In this document: piece after piece, positions 36,601 to 46,565 of the stretch | Numbering within the stretch: the first letter of the stretch is position 1 | Layout of the letters: every line of letters starts with the position of its first letter | Assembly (NCBI GenBank): GCA_009792885.1 | Contig: WMCF01000003.1 | Coordinates: forward strand, 18,128,297 to 18,192,296 | DNA length: 64,000 nt | Reading direction: 5' to 3' | DNA from: Eremophila alpestris peregrina | Lineage: Eukaryota; Chordata; Aves; Passeriformes; Alaudidae | Translations under genes and position numbers: made by a program | Notes under the pieces: generated by a model | What the model was told of the DNA's origin: nothing | Seen by the model: only the letters and a program-made list of their open reading frames with translations | The model's database searches: none

Positions 36601-39600
36601 ATAGGCAGATTATTTCTGTAGTAACAAAGCCAAGATGGAGCAAGATGGAATGAAAGCCTTCACAAGAGTGTTTGTTAATCATTTGTACATAGAAACTAGA
36701 GAAGAGAGGCAGAGAAATCCATGGTGATTGTGAAAAGTGGGGGGAGAGTACCTTCTGTCTCCCTTGTGTGAACAAAGATAAATATTTTGACTTATGTTTA
36801 CTCTGAGATGAGTGAATATCCTGTTGGCTTGTTCTCAGAATGGTGTGAGTTCACTCCCTATGAAGTGGGATTTCGCAAATACGGAGCTTTTGTTCGAACA
36901 GAGAATTTTGACAGCGAGTTCTTCATGGGACGACTTGTCCAGAAACATCCAGAGCCCAGGATTTGTTTTCTACAAGGTATGATCTTTTGATAATGATTAA
37001 ATTATCATCTAAGGAGATGGAAAGGAACTTGGCTGCTTTGGGGACTTATGAACTCAAGTCCATGCCTTTTTTCCCTTCCAAAAGAATTTGAAGAAGTGAA
37101 ATATGTCAACTCTTTCTCTGGAGTTTTAGGTTCATATTTGGTTCATAGTCTGATGTCCTGAGTCTGCAAGATTGCTGTTATAGCTGCCAGTCGAAAATGT
37201 CTACTGTTAGTCTTCCTGTTCTTTTACTGTCTTTTCCATGCTTTTCTTGGATAATTCTCTGCATTATATTGTAACATCATAATTTGTCACATGATTAACC
37301 CCAAGGTTTTAAATCTAACTGTTAGAATAGTAGGGATCAAGTGAAGCCCTCTCCCACCAAAAATGGCAGGTGAATTACAGACTTTTTGGTTACCATGAAA
37401 AACCTTGTGAGAATTAAATTCTTCCACATTTCTCCTGCAGGAATGTGGGGCAGTGCCTTTGCTGCAAGCTTGGATGATATCTGCCTGAAGGTGGTTGGTA
37501 TAGGACTGAACTTCCTGGATTCTTTCAAAGATGTTATCAAAGTTGTAGGTAAGAACATACGTAAGAATAGCTGGATTTTTCAAAAGATTGCTGATTTTGT
37601 AGTGATCACAAATAATATGATGCAAAAATGTGCTGTATGTAGTTTTCAAGACTAGCACAAAGGGTGGATTGGGACAGATCTCTTATATTCTGTGTTACTC
37701 CCTTTGATCACTCTTACAGTGAAGAGAGAAATTGCTTCTTTAGTACACTTCCTCTTCTTTTAAAAAGAATTTGTATCTGACTTTGACTATAAATTTGAGC
37801 TTCTTCTGGGAGCTGTCTTAAACACATTTTAAAGTACAGTCATCATAATCCTGAAAAGAGGAAGAATAAGAAGCTGGATTGCTAAGCAGGAGATGGGAAA
37901 AGAGGCTTTCAGTTTCCCCAATGGTCTGCTTTTTGTAATATTTTATAAGCTGATTGAATGCCTGTTGATCTCCATTTGTTCATTACAGTGAAAAGTAAGT
38001 GTTTCAGAGGCTGGGACTTGTTCATGTGCATAGTTATGGCCTTACAGTAACTAGCAGAAGAAGAGATTTTTTTTCCTCTGCCTTTCCAGCCCTGGTTCCC
38101 CCCGCACACCCCACCCTTTTTGTTTTGTGTGTGGTTGACTGATGTCTTATGTGACAGAAGTGGTTGTCAGCTGGTAACAAGGGTTTCTTTGTGTGGGTTT
38201 GAAATGAATATGGGCAGTGCTTTATGAGCAATGCTTTTCCCGTTAAACAGGGCCAGTAAATCACCCAGCTGTGTAATATACATCTCAGTTAAATTCCATT
38301 AAATGAGGACCCCTATTAGAGGACAAATATGGCCTTAGGACAACTGGTTAAATATTGTAGAAAAAGGCCTGATTGACATGTTGGAGCTGGTATTTTGTGT
38401 ATGTTCTGCATCCCTCTTTGGCTTCTGCAGATGACTGCCGACGATTCCATGTCCGAGACCCAGCACGCCTGAAGACTCGCTTGGTTATTCCTGGGGGCCC
38501 CTTGTTACAAACTTTCCAGGATTTCTTCAAGTCCCGGGTCACATGTGGGGAAACCTTCAACTTCATGAAGGGGTTGTATCTTCATAAAGATTATGTTAAC
38601 ATCAAGAAGTTTGTGACTTGGACAGGTAAAGGAGTTTATGTGTATCTGACTATCATAAAATATTAACACACTGTATAATATCCCAATGTCATGGGACGTA
38701 AGTAAGTTTGATTTTGTTCTGTTGAAGCCAGGGAATATATCCCTTCTTACCCCATAAAAAATTTTGATCCACTGTATTTGTTCTGTCATATAAGGCAAGC
38801 TTATTATCACACTTTATAGGTCTGTTTTAGATGAAGGTGGATGTTGGAATTTCTTTTTTCTTCTTATAACACTAATATGAGTTTTTTTTATTTCTTCTGC
38901 CAAGATATGTATAATGAATCAATATAGTTCCTTGTGTTACTTGGAGTGTCTTACAGGTACTCAAGTGGATGCATTTCCCAACAAGCTGACTCCCATGGAG
39001 GAGAGCTTGTATTTAGTGGATGGTGGCTTTTCCATCAACTCTCCCTTTCCTTTGGTACTTCAGCCAGAGAGGGATGTGGATGTTATCTTGTCATTCAATT
39101 TTTCCTGGGAAGCTCCCTTTGAGGTGAGAGATGTAACAGAGCATTAGTACATGAACATAAAAGCACTGAATCAAACTCAGTGGCAGATCAGTTGAAGCTG
39201 AATACAAACACTTATGCACAAATGAATGAAAATAAATCCTGCTGTCTTTCATGGAATCACAGAATGGTTTGGGTTGGAAGGGACATTAGGGATCATCTCA
39301 TTTCAACAGTCCTGCTGTGGGCAGGGACACCTTCCACTGGACTTAAAACCCTATCCACCATGGCCTTGAACACTTCCAGGGGTGGGGAGTCCACAACTTC
39401 TCTGGGCAACCACCTTCACAGTGAAGAATTTCTTCCTAATATCTGATCTACACCTACCCTCCTTCTGCTTAAGGTCATTTCCCCCTTGTCCTATCACTAC
39501 ATGTCCTTGTGAAAAGTCACTCTCCAGCTCCTGTAAGCTTCCTTCAGTACTGGAAGGCATTGTAACGTCTCCCCAGTGCCTTCTCCAGGCAGCCCCACCT

Positions 39601-41195
39601 CTCTCAGCCTGTCTTCCTATGAAAAGACATTTCAAACATTTATTTTGCTATGATTTTTTCCTGTGGAGGTAATGAGAAAATAGAAAGTTGACAACTGTAA
39701 GAAGATTCAAAATTTTTCAGAAGCCTAAACAGATTTTTAAGTAAAATAAGACTATTTGTTTGGCCTACAAGATCACTATTACTAAGATATGTGCTTCTTA
39801 AGAAAGAGTAGCCTTTGGTGATTTTCTTCATGCAAACAAGTTATCTTCTGTACATACAAGTGTTCATTATTAGGTGCAGAAAAGTCAAGGTGAATAGATT
39901 TAGAGTAGGAGAGCATAAGAAATTTCAGCTGCAAGCTGTTGATGTTTGTCGCAGTTCCCTTCATTCTTCTATATTACCAATTGTTTCTACTGATTTGAAG
40001 CTGAGTTTGTCACTTCTTTTCTTTTCTTTTTTTTTAATGAAAGTCTCTTTCCCTTTGATGATTGTAATTAGATGATCTTAGAAGTGTTGCTATTGCAATT
40101 ATACTTTTTCTTTGATAACAGGTTTTAGAGCTGACTCAGAAATACTGTGAGGAGAGGGAAATTCCTTTTCCAAAAATAAAATTCAGTGAGGAAGATGAAA
40201 TGAAGCCAAAAGAATGTTACGTGTTCGTGGATGATAATAATCCAAAGGCTCCAATTGTACTCCATTTCCCACTGGTGAATGACACCTTCCAGAAATACAA
40301 AGCTCCAGGTAAGCAGGCTGCATCTTAAAGCTCTCTTCTAACAATTCTTTGGCTGTGCTGATGAGCAAAATTCAGTGAGGTCAGCGTTCCTCTTTTCATT
40401 CTTCTTAATATTACTCTGTAATTGTTAAATTGTTGTTTACATTTAAGACAGAATTAGTTCCCACTAGTTTTATGAAGGGCAGGATGAAAGAAGAGGCTCA
40501 CAACCCCCCTCCCCCACAGAAGTGTTTGTAGTAAACTACTTGAATGTTCATCTTTTAAGACTGGTATATAAATGTAAGGGGCAGGGTCCTCTGGGGCCAG
40601 TTGAACTTGAGGTTTATCTTTCATTTTAGAGTAGAGCAGCACTTCCAGGGAGAATTGAGCTTTATATTCCTCATTTTGAGCCTAATAATCAAAGATGAAC
40701 TTAACAATTTATCACAGTGAAAATGTATTTTAATACTGTATTTTGGAGCCTAGTGAAAATAGAAAGGGTAATAATACTTCACCCCTTCAGCTTCCAAATA
40801 TTTTGGAAGGAGCTGATATCTCTGAGGAGGAGCTTTGGGGAAGAAGTTAAGTTTCAACAGAATTGTCTCTGATATCCTCCTAGCAGAACTAAATCAACTA
40901 AAATGATTCTACCACAGCAAAGGGTTTTTTGTGTTTTTTTTTTTTTTATTTCTTTCTTGCTGCAGGAGTTGAACGTGAGTCAGAAGAAGAGAAATCCTTT
41001 GGTGACTTTATCATTGAGTCAAAAGATTCCCCTTACCGTACACTGAACTTCACCTTTGAGCCAAATGATTTCAGCAGGTTAGTGGAAGTGAATCGCTACA
41101 ACGTTCTGAACAACAAGGACACACTCCTCAAAACCCTTAACCTGGCTCTGCAAAGGAGGAAGCTGAAGAAATCCATCAATAAATCTAATACATGA
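18577..41195 (+). CDS. PLA2G4F: PLA2G4F, cytosolic phospholipase A2 (group IVF), complete, 20 exons
   Basis: Twenty exons (separate entries) join without a frame break into 851 codons plus TGA, close to the roughly 850 residues usual for PLA2G4F. Residues about 40-165 form a C2 domain with Ca2+-loop acids (D60, D66, YDKD). The catalytic alpha/beta domain carries GSGGGMR (360-366, oxyanion loop and the arginine required in this family), the nucleophile elbow GISGS with S394, and the catalytic aspartate D679 in LVDGGFSINSPFPL. Group IV enzymes bind membranes through C2 and cleave or transfer phospholipid acyl chains. The start is the only in-frame ATG before the first donor, and the hydrophobic segment VLPLLAAVLF just after it is like the mammalian PLA2G4F N terminus. 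Position after VPS39 in the same direction agrees. No disabling change is seen. Confidence 0.94.
18688..22975. other. PLA2G4F: PLA2G4F intron 1
   Basis: A 4.3 kb intron, the largest in the gene. It contains one antisense CR1 fragment and otherwise only AT-rich unique-looking sequence. I see no further exon on either strand. Confidence 0.7.
21719..21900 (-). mobile_element. CR1 LINE 3' fragment (antisense)
   Basis: Begins AATCATAGAATTAAAGAATG, then GTTTAGGTTGGAAGATACC and GGGCAGGGACACCTTCCACT, the canonical antisense CR1 3' end. Truncated after about 180 bases. Lies in PLA2G4F intron 1. Confidence 0.85.
22976..23048 (+). CDS. PLA2G4F: PLA2G4F exon 2
   Basis: Residues 38-62, REKHPYYNLTVKVLRARNIK then GTDV: first beta strand and first Ca2+ loop of the C2 domain. 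It is 73 nt, the same length as the matching exon at 55188 in the second cPLA2 gene. The acceptor is TTCCAG and the donor GTAAGT. Confidence 0.95.
24390..24526 (+). CDS. PLA2G4F: PLA2G4F exon 3
   Basis: Residues 62-107, SKADCYVELKLPTASPSVS then NSENPEWNETFQYRIHSAVK; core of the C2 domain including the PEWNETF motif. The 137 nt length is shared with the paralogous exon at 56073 and the relic at 43323. Confidence 0.96.
25574..25702 (+). CDS. PLA2G4F: PLA2G4F exon 4
   Basis: Residues 108-150, NILELTLYDKDVLVSDELTS; YDKD belongs to the third Ca2+ loop of C2. Phase 0 at both ends. The acceptor is TTTCAG and the donor GTGGGT. Confidence 0.96.
27096..27136 (+). CDS. PLA2G4F: PLA2G4F exon 5 (41 nt)
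   Basis: Residues 151-164, ANEEVDVEFFLEK; last strand of C2. The acceptor is TTTTCAAAG (AAG rather than CAG) and the donor GTGAGT. Supported by homology, phase, and an equal-length exon in the paralogue at 59912. Confidence 0.9.
27735..27777 (+). CDS. PLA2G4F: PLA2G4F exon 6 (43 nt)
   Basis: Residues 164-178, SSDAPTEVLTNGVLV; the TNGVLV motif is shared with the paralogous 43 nt exon at 60381. The acceptor is CACAG and the donor GTGAGT. Confidence 0.92.
28932..28998 (+). CDS. PLA2G4F: PLA2G4F exon 7
   Basis: Residues 179-201, VRPCLCLQGTVNKEENTNEK, the start of the C2-to-catalytic linker. The acceptor is TCACAG and the donor GTAGGA. Confidence 0.92.
29294..29460 (+). CDS. PLA2G4F: PLA2G4F exon 8
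   Basis: Residues 201-256, with CCEVKVSVPGAYQKQLSIPW and FVFHVDKEMCPELQVELEQ. Its 167 nt length matches the paralogue exon at 62051. The donor is GTAAGC. Confidence 0.94.
31132..31245 (+). CDS. PLA2G4F: PLA2G4F exon 9
   Basis: Residues 257-294, a poorly conserved linker ending FLPVGEKVDRTISLGE. Phase 0, 38 codons. The acceptor TTTTTTATTAG and donor GTAATG are acceptable. The preceding 1.67 kb intron has no identified element. Confidence 0.9.
31751..31788 (+). CDS. PLA2G4F: PLA2G4F exon 10 (38 nt)
   Basis: Residues 295-307, GKSLNMSLKTEES. Very short; supported by the TTTACAG acceptor, GTGAGT donor, phase continuity and an equal-length exon in the paralogue at 62807. Confidence 0.88.
32712..32847 (+). 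CDS. PLA2G4F: PLA2G4F exon 11
   Basis: Residues 307-352, with WDLDIRLGFDLCKEEREFL and RKKVVSEALRKTLHLKE; the start of the catalytic domain. The acceptor is TTTCAG and the donor GTATTG. Confidence 0.95.
33027..33053 (+). repeat. G-rich tract (possible G-quadruplex)
   Basis: About 27 bases almost entirely G, with runs of five, nine and four G separated by single T or A. It lies in PLA2G4F intron 11 on the transcribed-sense strand. Folding is only inferred. Confidence 0.55.
33567..33703 (+). CDS. PLA2G4F: PLA2G4F exon 12 (oxyanion loop and catalytic serine)
   Basis: Residues 353-398. VPVIAVLGSGGGMRALTSFY contains the glycine-rich oxyanion loop and R366; YLCGISGSTW contains the nucleophile S394. 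The residue three before S394 is cysteine, where mammalian PLA2G4F has serine as I recall. The donor is GTAAGC. Confidence 0.97.
34780..35002 (+). CDS. PLA2G4F: PLA2G4F exon 13
   Basis: Residues 398-472, with CLSTLYQDPDWSQKDLQDAI and VSFTDLWGLIVEYFLQQK. The largest internal exon (223 nt). The acceptor is TTTTCAG and the donor GTAAAA. Confidence 0.96.
35550..35664 (+). CDS. PLA2G4F: PLA2G4F exon 14
   Basis: Residues 473-511, EDPSKLSDQQEAVKWAQNPY then PIYAAVNVR, a signature stretch of group IV catalytic domains. The acceptor is GACCAG and the donor GTATGA. Confidence 0.96.
36340..36402 (+). mobile_element. Short CR1-like fragment (sense)
   Basis: CAGGAGTTGGGCTGGATGAC followed by CCTTCTTTTTCAGCTCTG resembles the sense-strand 3' end of CR1, but the terminal octamer is missing and the match is short. 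It may be chance or an old relic. Confidence 0.3.
36839..36976 (+). CDS. PLA2G4F: PLA2G4F exon 15
   Basis: Residues 511-557, EWCEFTPYEVGFRKYGAFVR then SEFFMGRLVQKHPEPRICFL, highly conserved in the family. The acceptor is TCTCAG and the donor GTATGA. Confidence 0.97.
37441..37548 (+). CDS. PLA2G4F: PLA2G4F exon 16
   Basis: Residues 557-593, GMWGSAFAASLDDICLKVVG then a variable stretch in the cap region. The acceptor is CCTGCAG and the donor GTAAGA. Confidence 0.95.
38431..38625 (+). CDS. PLA2G4F: PLA2G4F exon 17
   Basis: Residues 593-658, with RRFHVRDPARLKTRLVIPGG and FNFMKGLYLHKDY. The acceptor is TTCTGCAG and the donor GTAAAG. Confidence 0.96.
38957..39123 (+). CDS. PLA2G4F: PLA2G4F exon 18 (catalytic aspartate)
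   Basis: Residues 658-713. DAFPNKLTPMEESLYLVDGG includes D679, the aspartate of the Ser/Asp dyad, followed by FSINSPFPL. The acceptor is TTACAG and the donor GTGAGA. Confidence 0.97.
39250..39625 (-). mobile_element. CR1 LINE 3' fragment (antisense)
   Basis: Begins ATGGAATCACAGAATGGTTT then GGGTTGGAAGGGACATTAGG; later CTTCCAGGGGTGGGGAGTCC and AATTTCTTCCTAATATCTGA, the classical antisense CR1 3' sequence. It is among the less diverged copies in the window. Lies in PLA2G4F intron 18. Confidence 0.9.
40122..40308 (+). CDS. PLA2G4F: PLA2G4F exon 19
   Basis: Residues 714-776, with VLELTQKYCEEREIPFPKIK and APIVLHFPLVNDTFQKYKAP. The acceptor is GATAACAG and the donor GTAAGC. Confidence 0.96.
40966..41195 (+). 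CDS. PLA2G4F: PLA2G4F terminal coding exon
   Basis: Residues 776-851 plus TGA: GVERESEEEKSFGDFIIESK, then RYNVLNNKDTLLKTLNLAL and a basic tail (RRKLKKSINKSNT). A long T-run precedes the TTGCTGCAG acceptor. Confidence 0.97.
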
Positions 41196-41844
41196 GGAGT
41201 TTCCAAGGCTGAGGATACAGAGAGGCTGCAGTGTACAAAAGCCATGAGGTTCAAGACAGAGCACTGGAAGTGAGAAGCTGGAACCTGTCTTCTTGAGGAG
41301 GGAGTCTCACACCTGACACTGAAAACTCATTCCAGGTTATGTGCTCTGGTGAGCACTCAAGGGATGTACAGTACAACATGGATGTTGCTTCCTCATGTGG
41401 GGAAGAGTGAGGAATTACCTCCAGATGATTCAGGGGGTCTATCCAAACCATTCAAGCATCTGGAGAATAATCTTCCAGACTCTGCTGAATGATGCACCTC
41501 TTTTTATCAAAGGTGTGTTGGTTTTTGAGGAAACATATTCCTTATGTACTTTTATCTCTTGCTTTTGAACCTCCCTTCATGAGCTTTTACAATTTACATC
41601 ATCTTAAAAAGAACTCCACAGATAAAAAACTACACACTGAGAGAGGAAGTGTCTCCTTTTGGTTTCGACTGCTACTGGCTGATGCCCATGTACATTCAAG
41701 ACTAAACAGTCATTACCTGCTTCCCATTTTGCCATTCATGGTTGGAATTTCCTTCCTACCCTTCTCAAGGATTTTAATGGCTTTTAGTCTCCCAGAAATG
41801 CAATACTGAGTCTCTTATTTTGGTAAACTGTTTGTTTTTGCAGA

Positions 41845-41873
41845 AATAAATGTTTTTTATATTTAACAATAAA
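41845..41873 (+). promoter_or_regulatory. PLA2G4F: PLA2G4F polyadenylation signals
   Basis: Two AATAAA hexamers (41845-41850 and 41868-41873), about 650 bases after the stop codon, followed by a GT-rich stretch (TTGTGGGATTGTGTTACG). This sets the likely end of the 3' UTR near 41890. Confidence 0.7.
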
Positions 41874-43322
41874 AACACATTGTGGGATTGTGTTACGACT
41901 TCCTACAGTTTGATCATCATGAGTTGATGAAGCTATGATGAAAATGCTGTCTCATCTTTCTGTGTAAGAGGAAGAAGGGCTCCTCTGAAGGGTTTGAATT
42001 AGATAATTTTTCCTTACACTTCATCTTGAATTCATTCAGACCTTGATTGAAGTAATTTTTGTGTCTCTGTATTTTAGAAGTATCAATAGACAAGGTAGGT
42101 ATACCTTATGAATGTGAATGAATAAAATAATGTCAGATGCTGCTGTGATGTGGGGTGGGATTCACCTCACGTTGCATAAAACCCAGAGAAAAGTACTGGA
42201 TTGTGCAGCTGGAAAATACGTAATGCAGAACAGTGGCAAATTAACACTGCTACTTTCATGGCTTTTACATTGAGCTGAATGTACTGATTCTGTGTTTAAA
42301 ACTGAGGACAGGAGCTTAGTCTTATGAAAAGATGTAAGGACTTACAGATGGGTATGATTCTTAATACATTTAAAATGTGTTTATCTTTTAATATTAATAT
42401 TTTAGTAAATATTTTCATATTATTAAATATTAAATATTCTCTTCACAGTTTTTCTTAAGTACACTTGTCAGTGACAACTAGGTTGATAGCTTGCAGGTGA
42501 AAATCAGGGGCTGAGCTAAGAAAGAAAACCTTATATTTACTGTTTACTACAGACCACCTAATCAAGGGGAGGATGAGCAAGATAATACCAGTTGCTTCCT
42601 AAAGAGTCTTAAAAATGTGGCAAACTCATTTCAACTGAGAAATTGAAAGTGACCAGGTTTTCAAGGTCAAGAACTATGGTTTTTGTTATCTTAGTAAGAG
42701 TTGGAATTTGTGCTGGTGAATTCAACTGACTCATGCTGGAATCACAATCACCTTGCTTTGATTGTCCCTACAGCAGAATAGTTTAAAAAAGAGTTTGTAA
42801 AAACTTCTTGGTTTTAAGTTGGACTAAGTGAATTAACCAGGTACTTCAGCCTCTGATCTGACCAACAATGATTACCCTGGAGAAAGAGCATCTGCCTGCC
42901 TCTGCAAGACCACCTACTCACATCAACAGGTATTACAGGTAAAGCAGTCTTCCTTTTGTGGGGTTGCTAGATTGCACAGACAAGGATCCTTTTGCATTCA
43001 CAATAATATGGGTTTCTTTTTGTCTGCAGATGATGGCCACATTCTGTGTAGTTGATAAGCTCTAGCTGAATCTTTTTTTCAGCTAAGTACTTAGCAACTA
43101 AGATTTTGTATGTTCACTTGTTGTGATGGTGTTGTATAAGGAAACAATTCTTATATTTTTTTAAAGAAATACTTTGGAACATTTTTATAATAATTCCCGT
43201 TGTGCATTTTTGAATCCTGAAGTAGTGAAGGAACAACATAAAATAGCTAGTGAGATACTATACTCTAATAAGAAAACAGTGACTTCCTATGAAAATATCT
43301 GCTTTTCTGTCTGCCCTTGCAG

Positions 43323-43459
43323 TGTCAAAGGCAAACTGCTGTGTGGCAGCTGATCTTCTGACAGCATCTCCAGTCACTTCCCTAACGCAGGTCTTACTGT
43401 TTATGCAGTGATTCTAAGAGGAATGAAACTTAAAATGCAAGTGCCATAATGCTGTGAAG
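43323..43459 (+). pseudogene. Relic of a cPLA2 C2-domain exon
   Basis: Aligns along its length with PLA2G4F exon 3 (24390-24526): TGTCAAAGGCAAACTGCTGT against TGTCCAAGGCAGACTGCTAT at the start, and AATGCTGTGAAG against AGTGCTGTCAAG at the end. A TTGCAG acceptor, a GTAAAA donor and the 137 nt exon length all survive. Inside, small compensating indels and stops (CAG TGA TTC TAA) destroy the reading frame. It is nearer to PLA2G4F exon 3 than to the paralogue at 56073. No other exon of this copy was identified with confidence. By position it could be the remnant of a PLA2G4D-like gene. Confidence 0.82.
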
Positions 43460-46400
43460 GTAAAAGGTGTGCTTCTTTGTTAGGTTGCTCAGGGCAGCAG
43501 CAGATAAACAGGAAATCCAGGGCAAAGGAGGGAGCAGAATCTTGTGATGGGGTAGCAGAGAGGACAAACCAGTGGTGGCCTGCTTGCTGGTGTGTTTTGG
43601 CCACTTTTGTGGAGCAGAAGTCTTAGTAAAGGTCTCAGTGTCCTAGAAAAAGTGCTGCCTGGGAAAATGAAGGAGCACTGAACAAAAGGTTGTGGTGTTT
43701 TCTTAAGGGTGTTGTACCTTGGAATAAAGTGGTTGAAATTTTTCCATTTCTCTAATATTTCCAAATTTGTTCATAGCCAAGCAATGTTGTTACATTGAAC
43801 TTCACTTTTTTTATAGTGCTAAATCTTTAGTCTGTCAATTCCAGCAGACAAAAAATTTGTCTGGAGCCACGCCTAAAAATCTTAAACTGAGACAGAAGTA
43901 TTGGTTAGTCTGTTGCTTTTGATGTGGCAAATATTTCACCAGCCTAGACTTCTAATCACACATTTGCATTTTGTTGCCAATTGAGGCACTTCAAACACCT
44001 CAAAAGGAAGTAAAACAAATACAGGAAGCAGGGTTTAATCACAACTTGATATGACTTGGATTTTAAAAAGGTAATGAGATCTAGAGGTGTTGAAACATTT
44101 CCAGTGGAAAAAGGGAAAGTACTATTTAACAAAGTTCTGATAAGGTTCTATGTGGAACAGTTTTATGTTGGCGGGTCATCCATATTTGAGGAAAATTAAC
44201 TCGCAGCAGATGCATGGATGGAGGAGTATGTATGGGAAAGGGAAAACTTTCCATTTGAGAAAACACTGGATTACTAGGTTAATTTGCTTGTCACAGCAAC
44301 AATTGAGAATGGACCTGTCTGTTCTACATGAAAGCAACCTAGAGAAGGGAGATAAAGCTAGGCCAATGGTGGTCTGAGAACAAATATATTAAGGAATAAA
44401 CTGAGGCTGAACATAAAAGTTCTGAGTTTTGTGAAATCTGAAAACTTTGAGAATGGTTAGGCTAACTTATTGGTGGACATGTAAAGTAGAAGCTGATGAA
44501 TTGATAGAACAAATGATTTATACAAAGGTATGCCAGTTTTTAGACGAGTTCTCTTGTTTCACATCTTTGTGATCGGGGCTCAACAACTGGTAGGAGAGGA
44601 AATGCTGGTATCTCCCTAGGTTCCATATAACCAAAGGGTGCCTGTATTGTTTCCTACTTAGAATAAAACCTACTGCAGGAGCTGGAGTGCAGTCTGTGCA
44701 CTGACACACATAGCCCTGAGTGCCTTCTCATTCCTGTCATATTTTTCAAATCCCTGAAAGGGAGTAGTGCCCTTCTACATGACACTGCAATGACTCTTCA
44801 TCCACTCCTCAACAAGGCATCACCTGCTGCATTTATAATCTTCAAATATCATAAGACCTTGAGCTAGAGTAGACTGCTGCATTTAGCAGGCTTGCTGTAA
44901 AATGGTATTTGGTGTGAGCCTGTTACCTCCAAATGTATCTGGCAGAGGGACTTCTCAATTTCAGGATAAAATACATCAGTTAGAATTGGGGTTAGTAATA
45001 AGGGAGACATTTGGGAACAGATTCTTTTACAAACTATAAGCTTTGTAAATAATTGTAATTACTATATAAATATATAAAAATATAAATTTTATAGATAAAA
45101 CATGAATTGTGAATTATTTGTCATGCACCCCATTTTTCCTTCTGTGGTTTTGTGAGTTTGTAATCATGCCAATGGTTTTTAACTATTGCACTTTTTTAAT
45201 CCATGGTTGCAGTGAAGCTCAACAGTGCATCCAGGTGGTGGATTTTTTGGTTGTGGTTGGTTTTTTGTTTGCTTTTTGAGCTGGTTATTGCATTGCTGAC
45301 CATCACAGTTAAGTCAGCTGAGAGTGGTATAATGTCACACAAACCAGAACTTCTGTTGAGAATTCCGCAGACACTATGAGCCATGCTCTATGTGCTTTCA
45401 ACCTGATGTAAATATCAGGCTGTGTTTGCCTTCGAGGTAAACACAAAGAGCTGTAAAGCTTGACTGTCTAGGTGTGGTAAAAAAATGCTGCTCAGAAAAG
45501 TATGGACAAAAATTCCAATTATTTTCTCTTAAAAAAAAAATCCCACAATATCATAAAGGTAATTAAATGTTACCTAAGACCTTCAGCTATAAAACAAACA
45601 AATCATTACATAACCCCAGTGGGGGAAAAATATCTTTATAAAAGTCTAATTATGGTTACTGTCCCTGCCCAATTTGTCCATCACAAGCATTTCCTTCTGC
45701 TTCATAACAAATAGAAGTTAAAGATGATTTTGCAGTACTTCAGTGGAGTTAACCAGGCTCTGTACTTTTCCAGTGCATTCTATTCCATCTCCACTGCTGT
45801 AGGTTCTTATTGGAAGCTCCTATACACCTCTAAATCTGAACTGTAGTGTAACCACTGCACAACAGTACCAGTGCCATGCCTGAGTCAGAATTAGAATACT
45901 CATTGCAGGCACATCCATGATTTAAGTGTAGGGTGTGGGGATATTTTTCCTTCAGCATTCCACCACAGTACCCGTCACCAATGTGGCAGAGCAATGGTAT
46001 TCCCTGCTGTTAAATTATTTCCCAACTCACTTCTTTTTTTTTTTTTTTCCTAAGAGTGTGTTTGTGTTCTTTATTTGGTTTTTTGTCTTGTTTTTGCTCT
46101 TTTGTTGTTTTTTTTTGGTATGTGTTTGGCTTTTTCCTGTTAGAAAACTATGGCAGTTGAAAAGCAGAGCTGGAACTGAGAATATTGACAGGGATCAGAG
46201 TGGATGGGATCAGAGTATTTTTCAAGTGCTTTATGAATGCTTTGCTTGCAGAAGTTGGCCCCAGTTTTGTAATAAGGTGTGCTGGAAAATGGCATCTGGA
46301 CAGCTGCCTTCGTTAGTTCATTGTGAAACATGGCAAGTTTAAGCAAGTTTTATCTGCAAATTTCACCTTGGGCTTTACTGTGGAACCATTACTGGAATCT

Positions 46401-46527
46401 GCATAATGATGCATATGATGTTTTAAGGATAATATTACACCAGAGGTTAATTTATAATGTGTCAACAGAGTTAAAGCAATATGTCAGGAAGAAATGAAGG
46501 TGAAAAAAGTCAGAAAAAAAAATGTAT

Positions 46528-46565
46528 TCTGGTTGAACCCAAACCATTCTATGATTTTATGATAC
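46528..46565 (+). mobile_element. CR1 3' tail (sense)
   Basis: GGTTGAACCCAAACCATTCT followed by ATGATTTTATGATAC is the sense-strand terminus of CR1 with its octamer repeat. Only the last 40 bases or so are visible, a severely truncated insertion. Confidence 0.6.

Noticed and set aside
42894..42945. Possible relic of the C2 strand-1 exon upstream of the fossil exon
   Set aside because: A short similarity (CACCTACTCACATCAACAG) to PLA2G4F exon 2 is too weak to separate from chance.
44295..44377. Possible second relic exon (LRMDLSVLHESNLEKGD resembles the third Ca2+ loop exon)
   Set aside because: Only a loose spacing of hydrophobic and acidic residues matches; the DNA does not align convincingly and splice sites are unclear.
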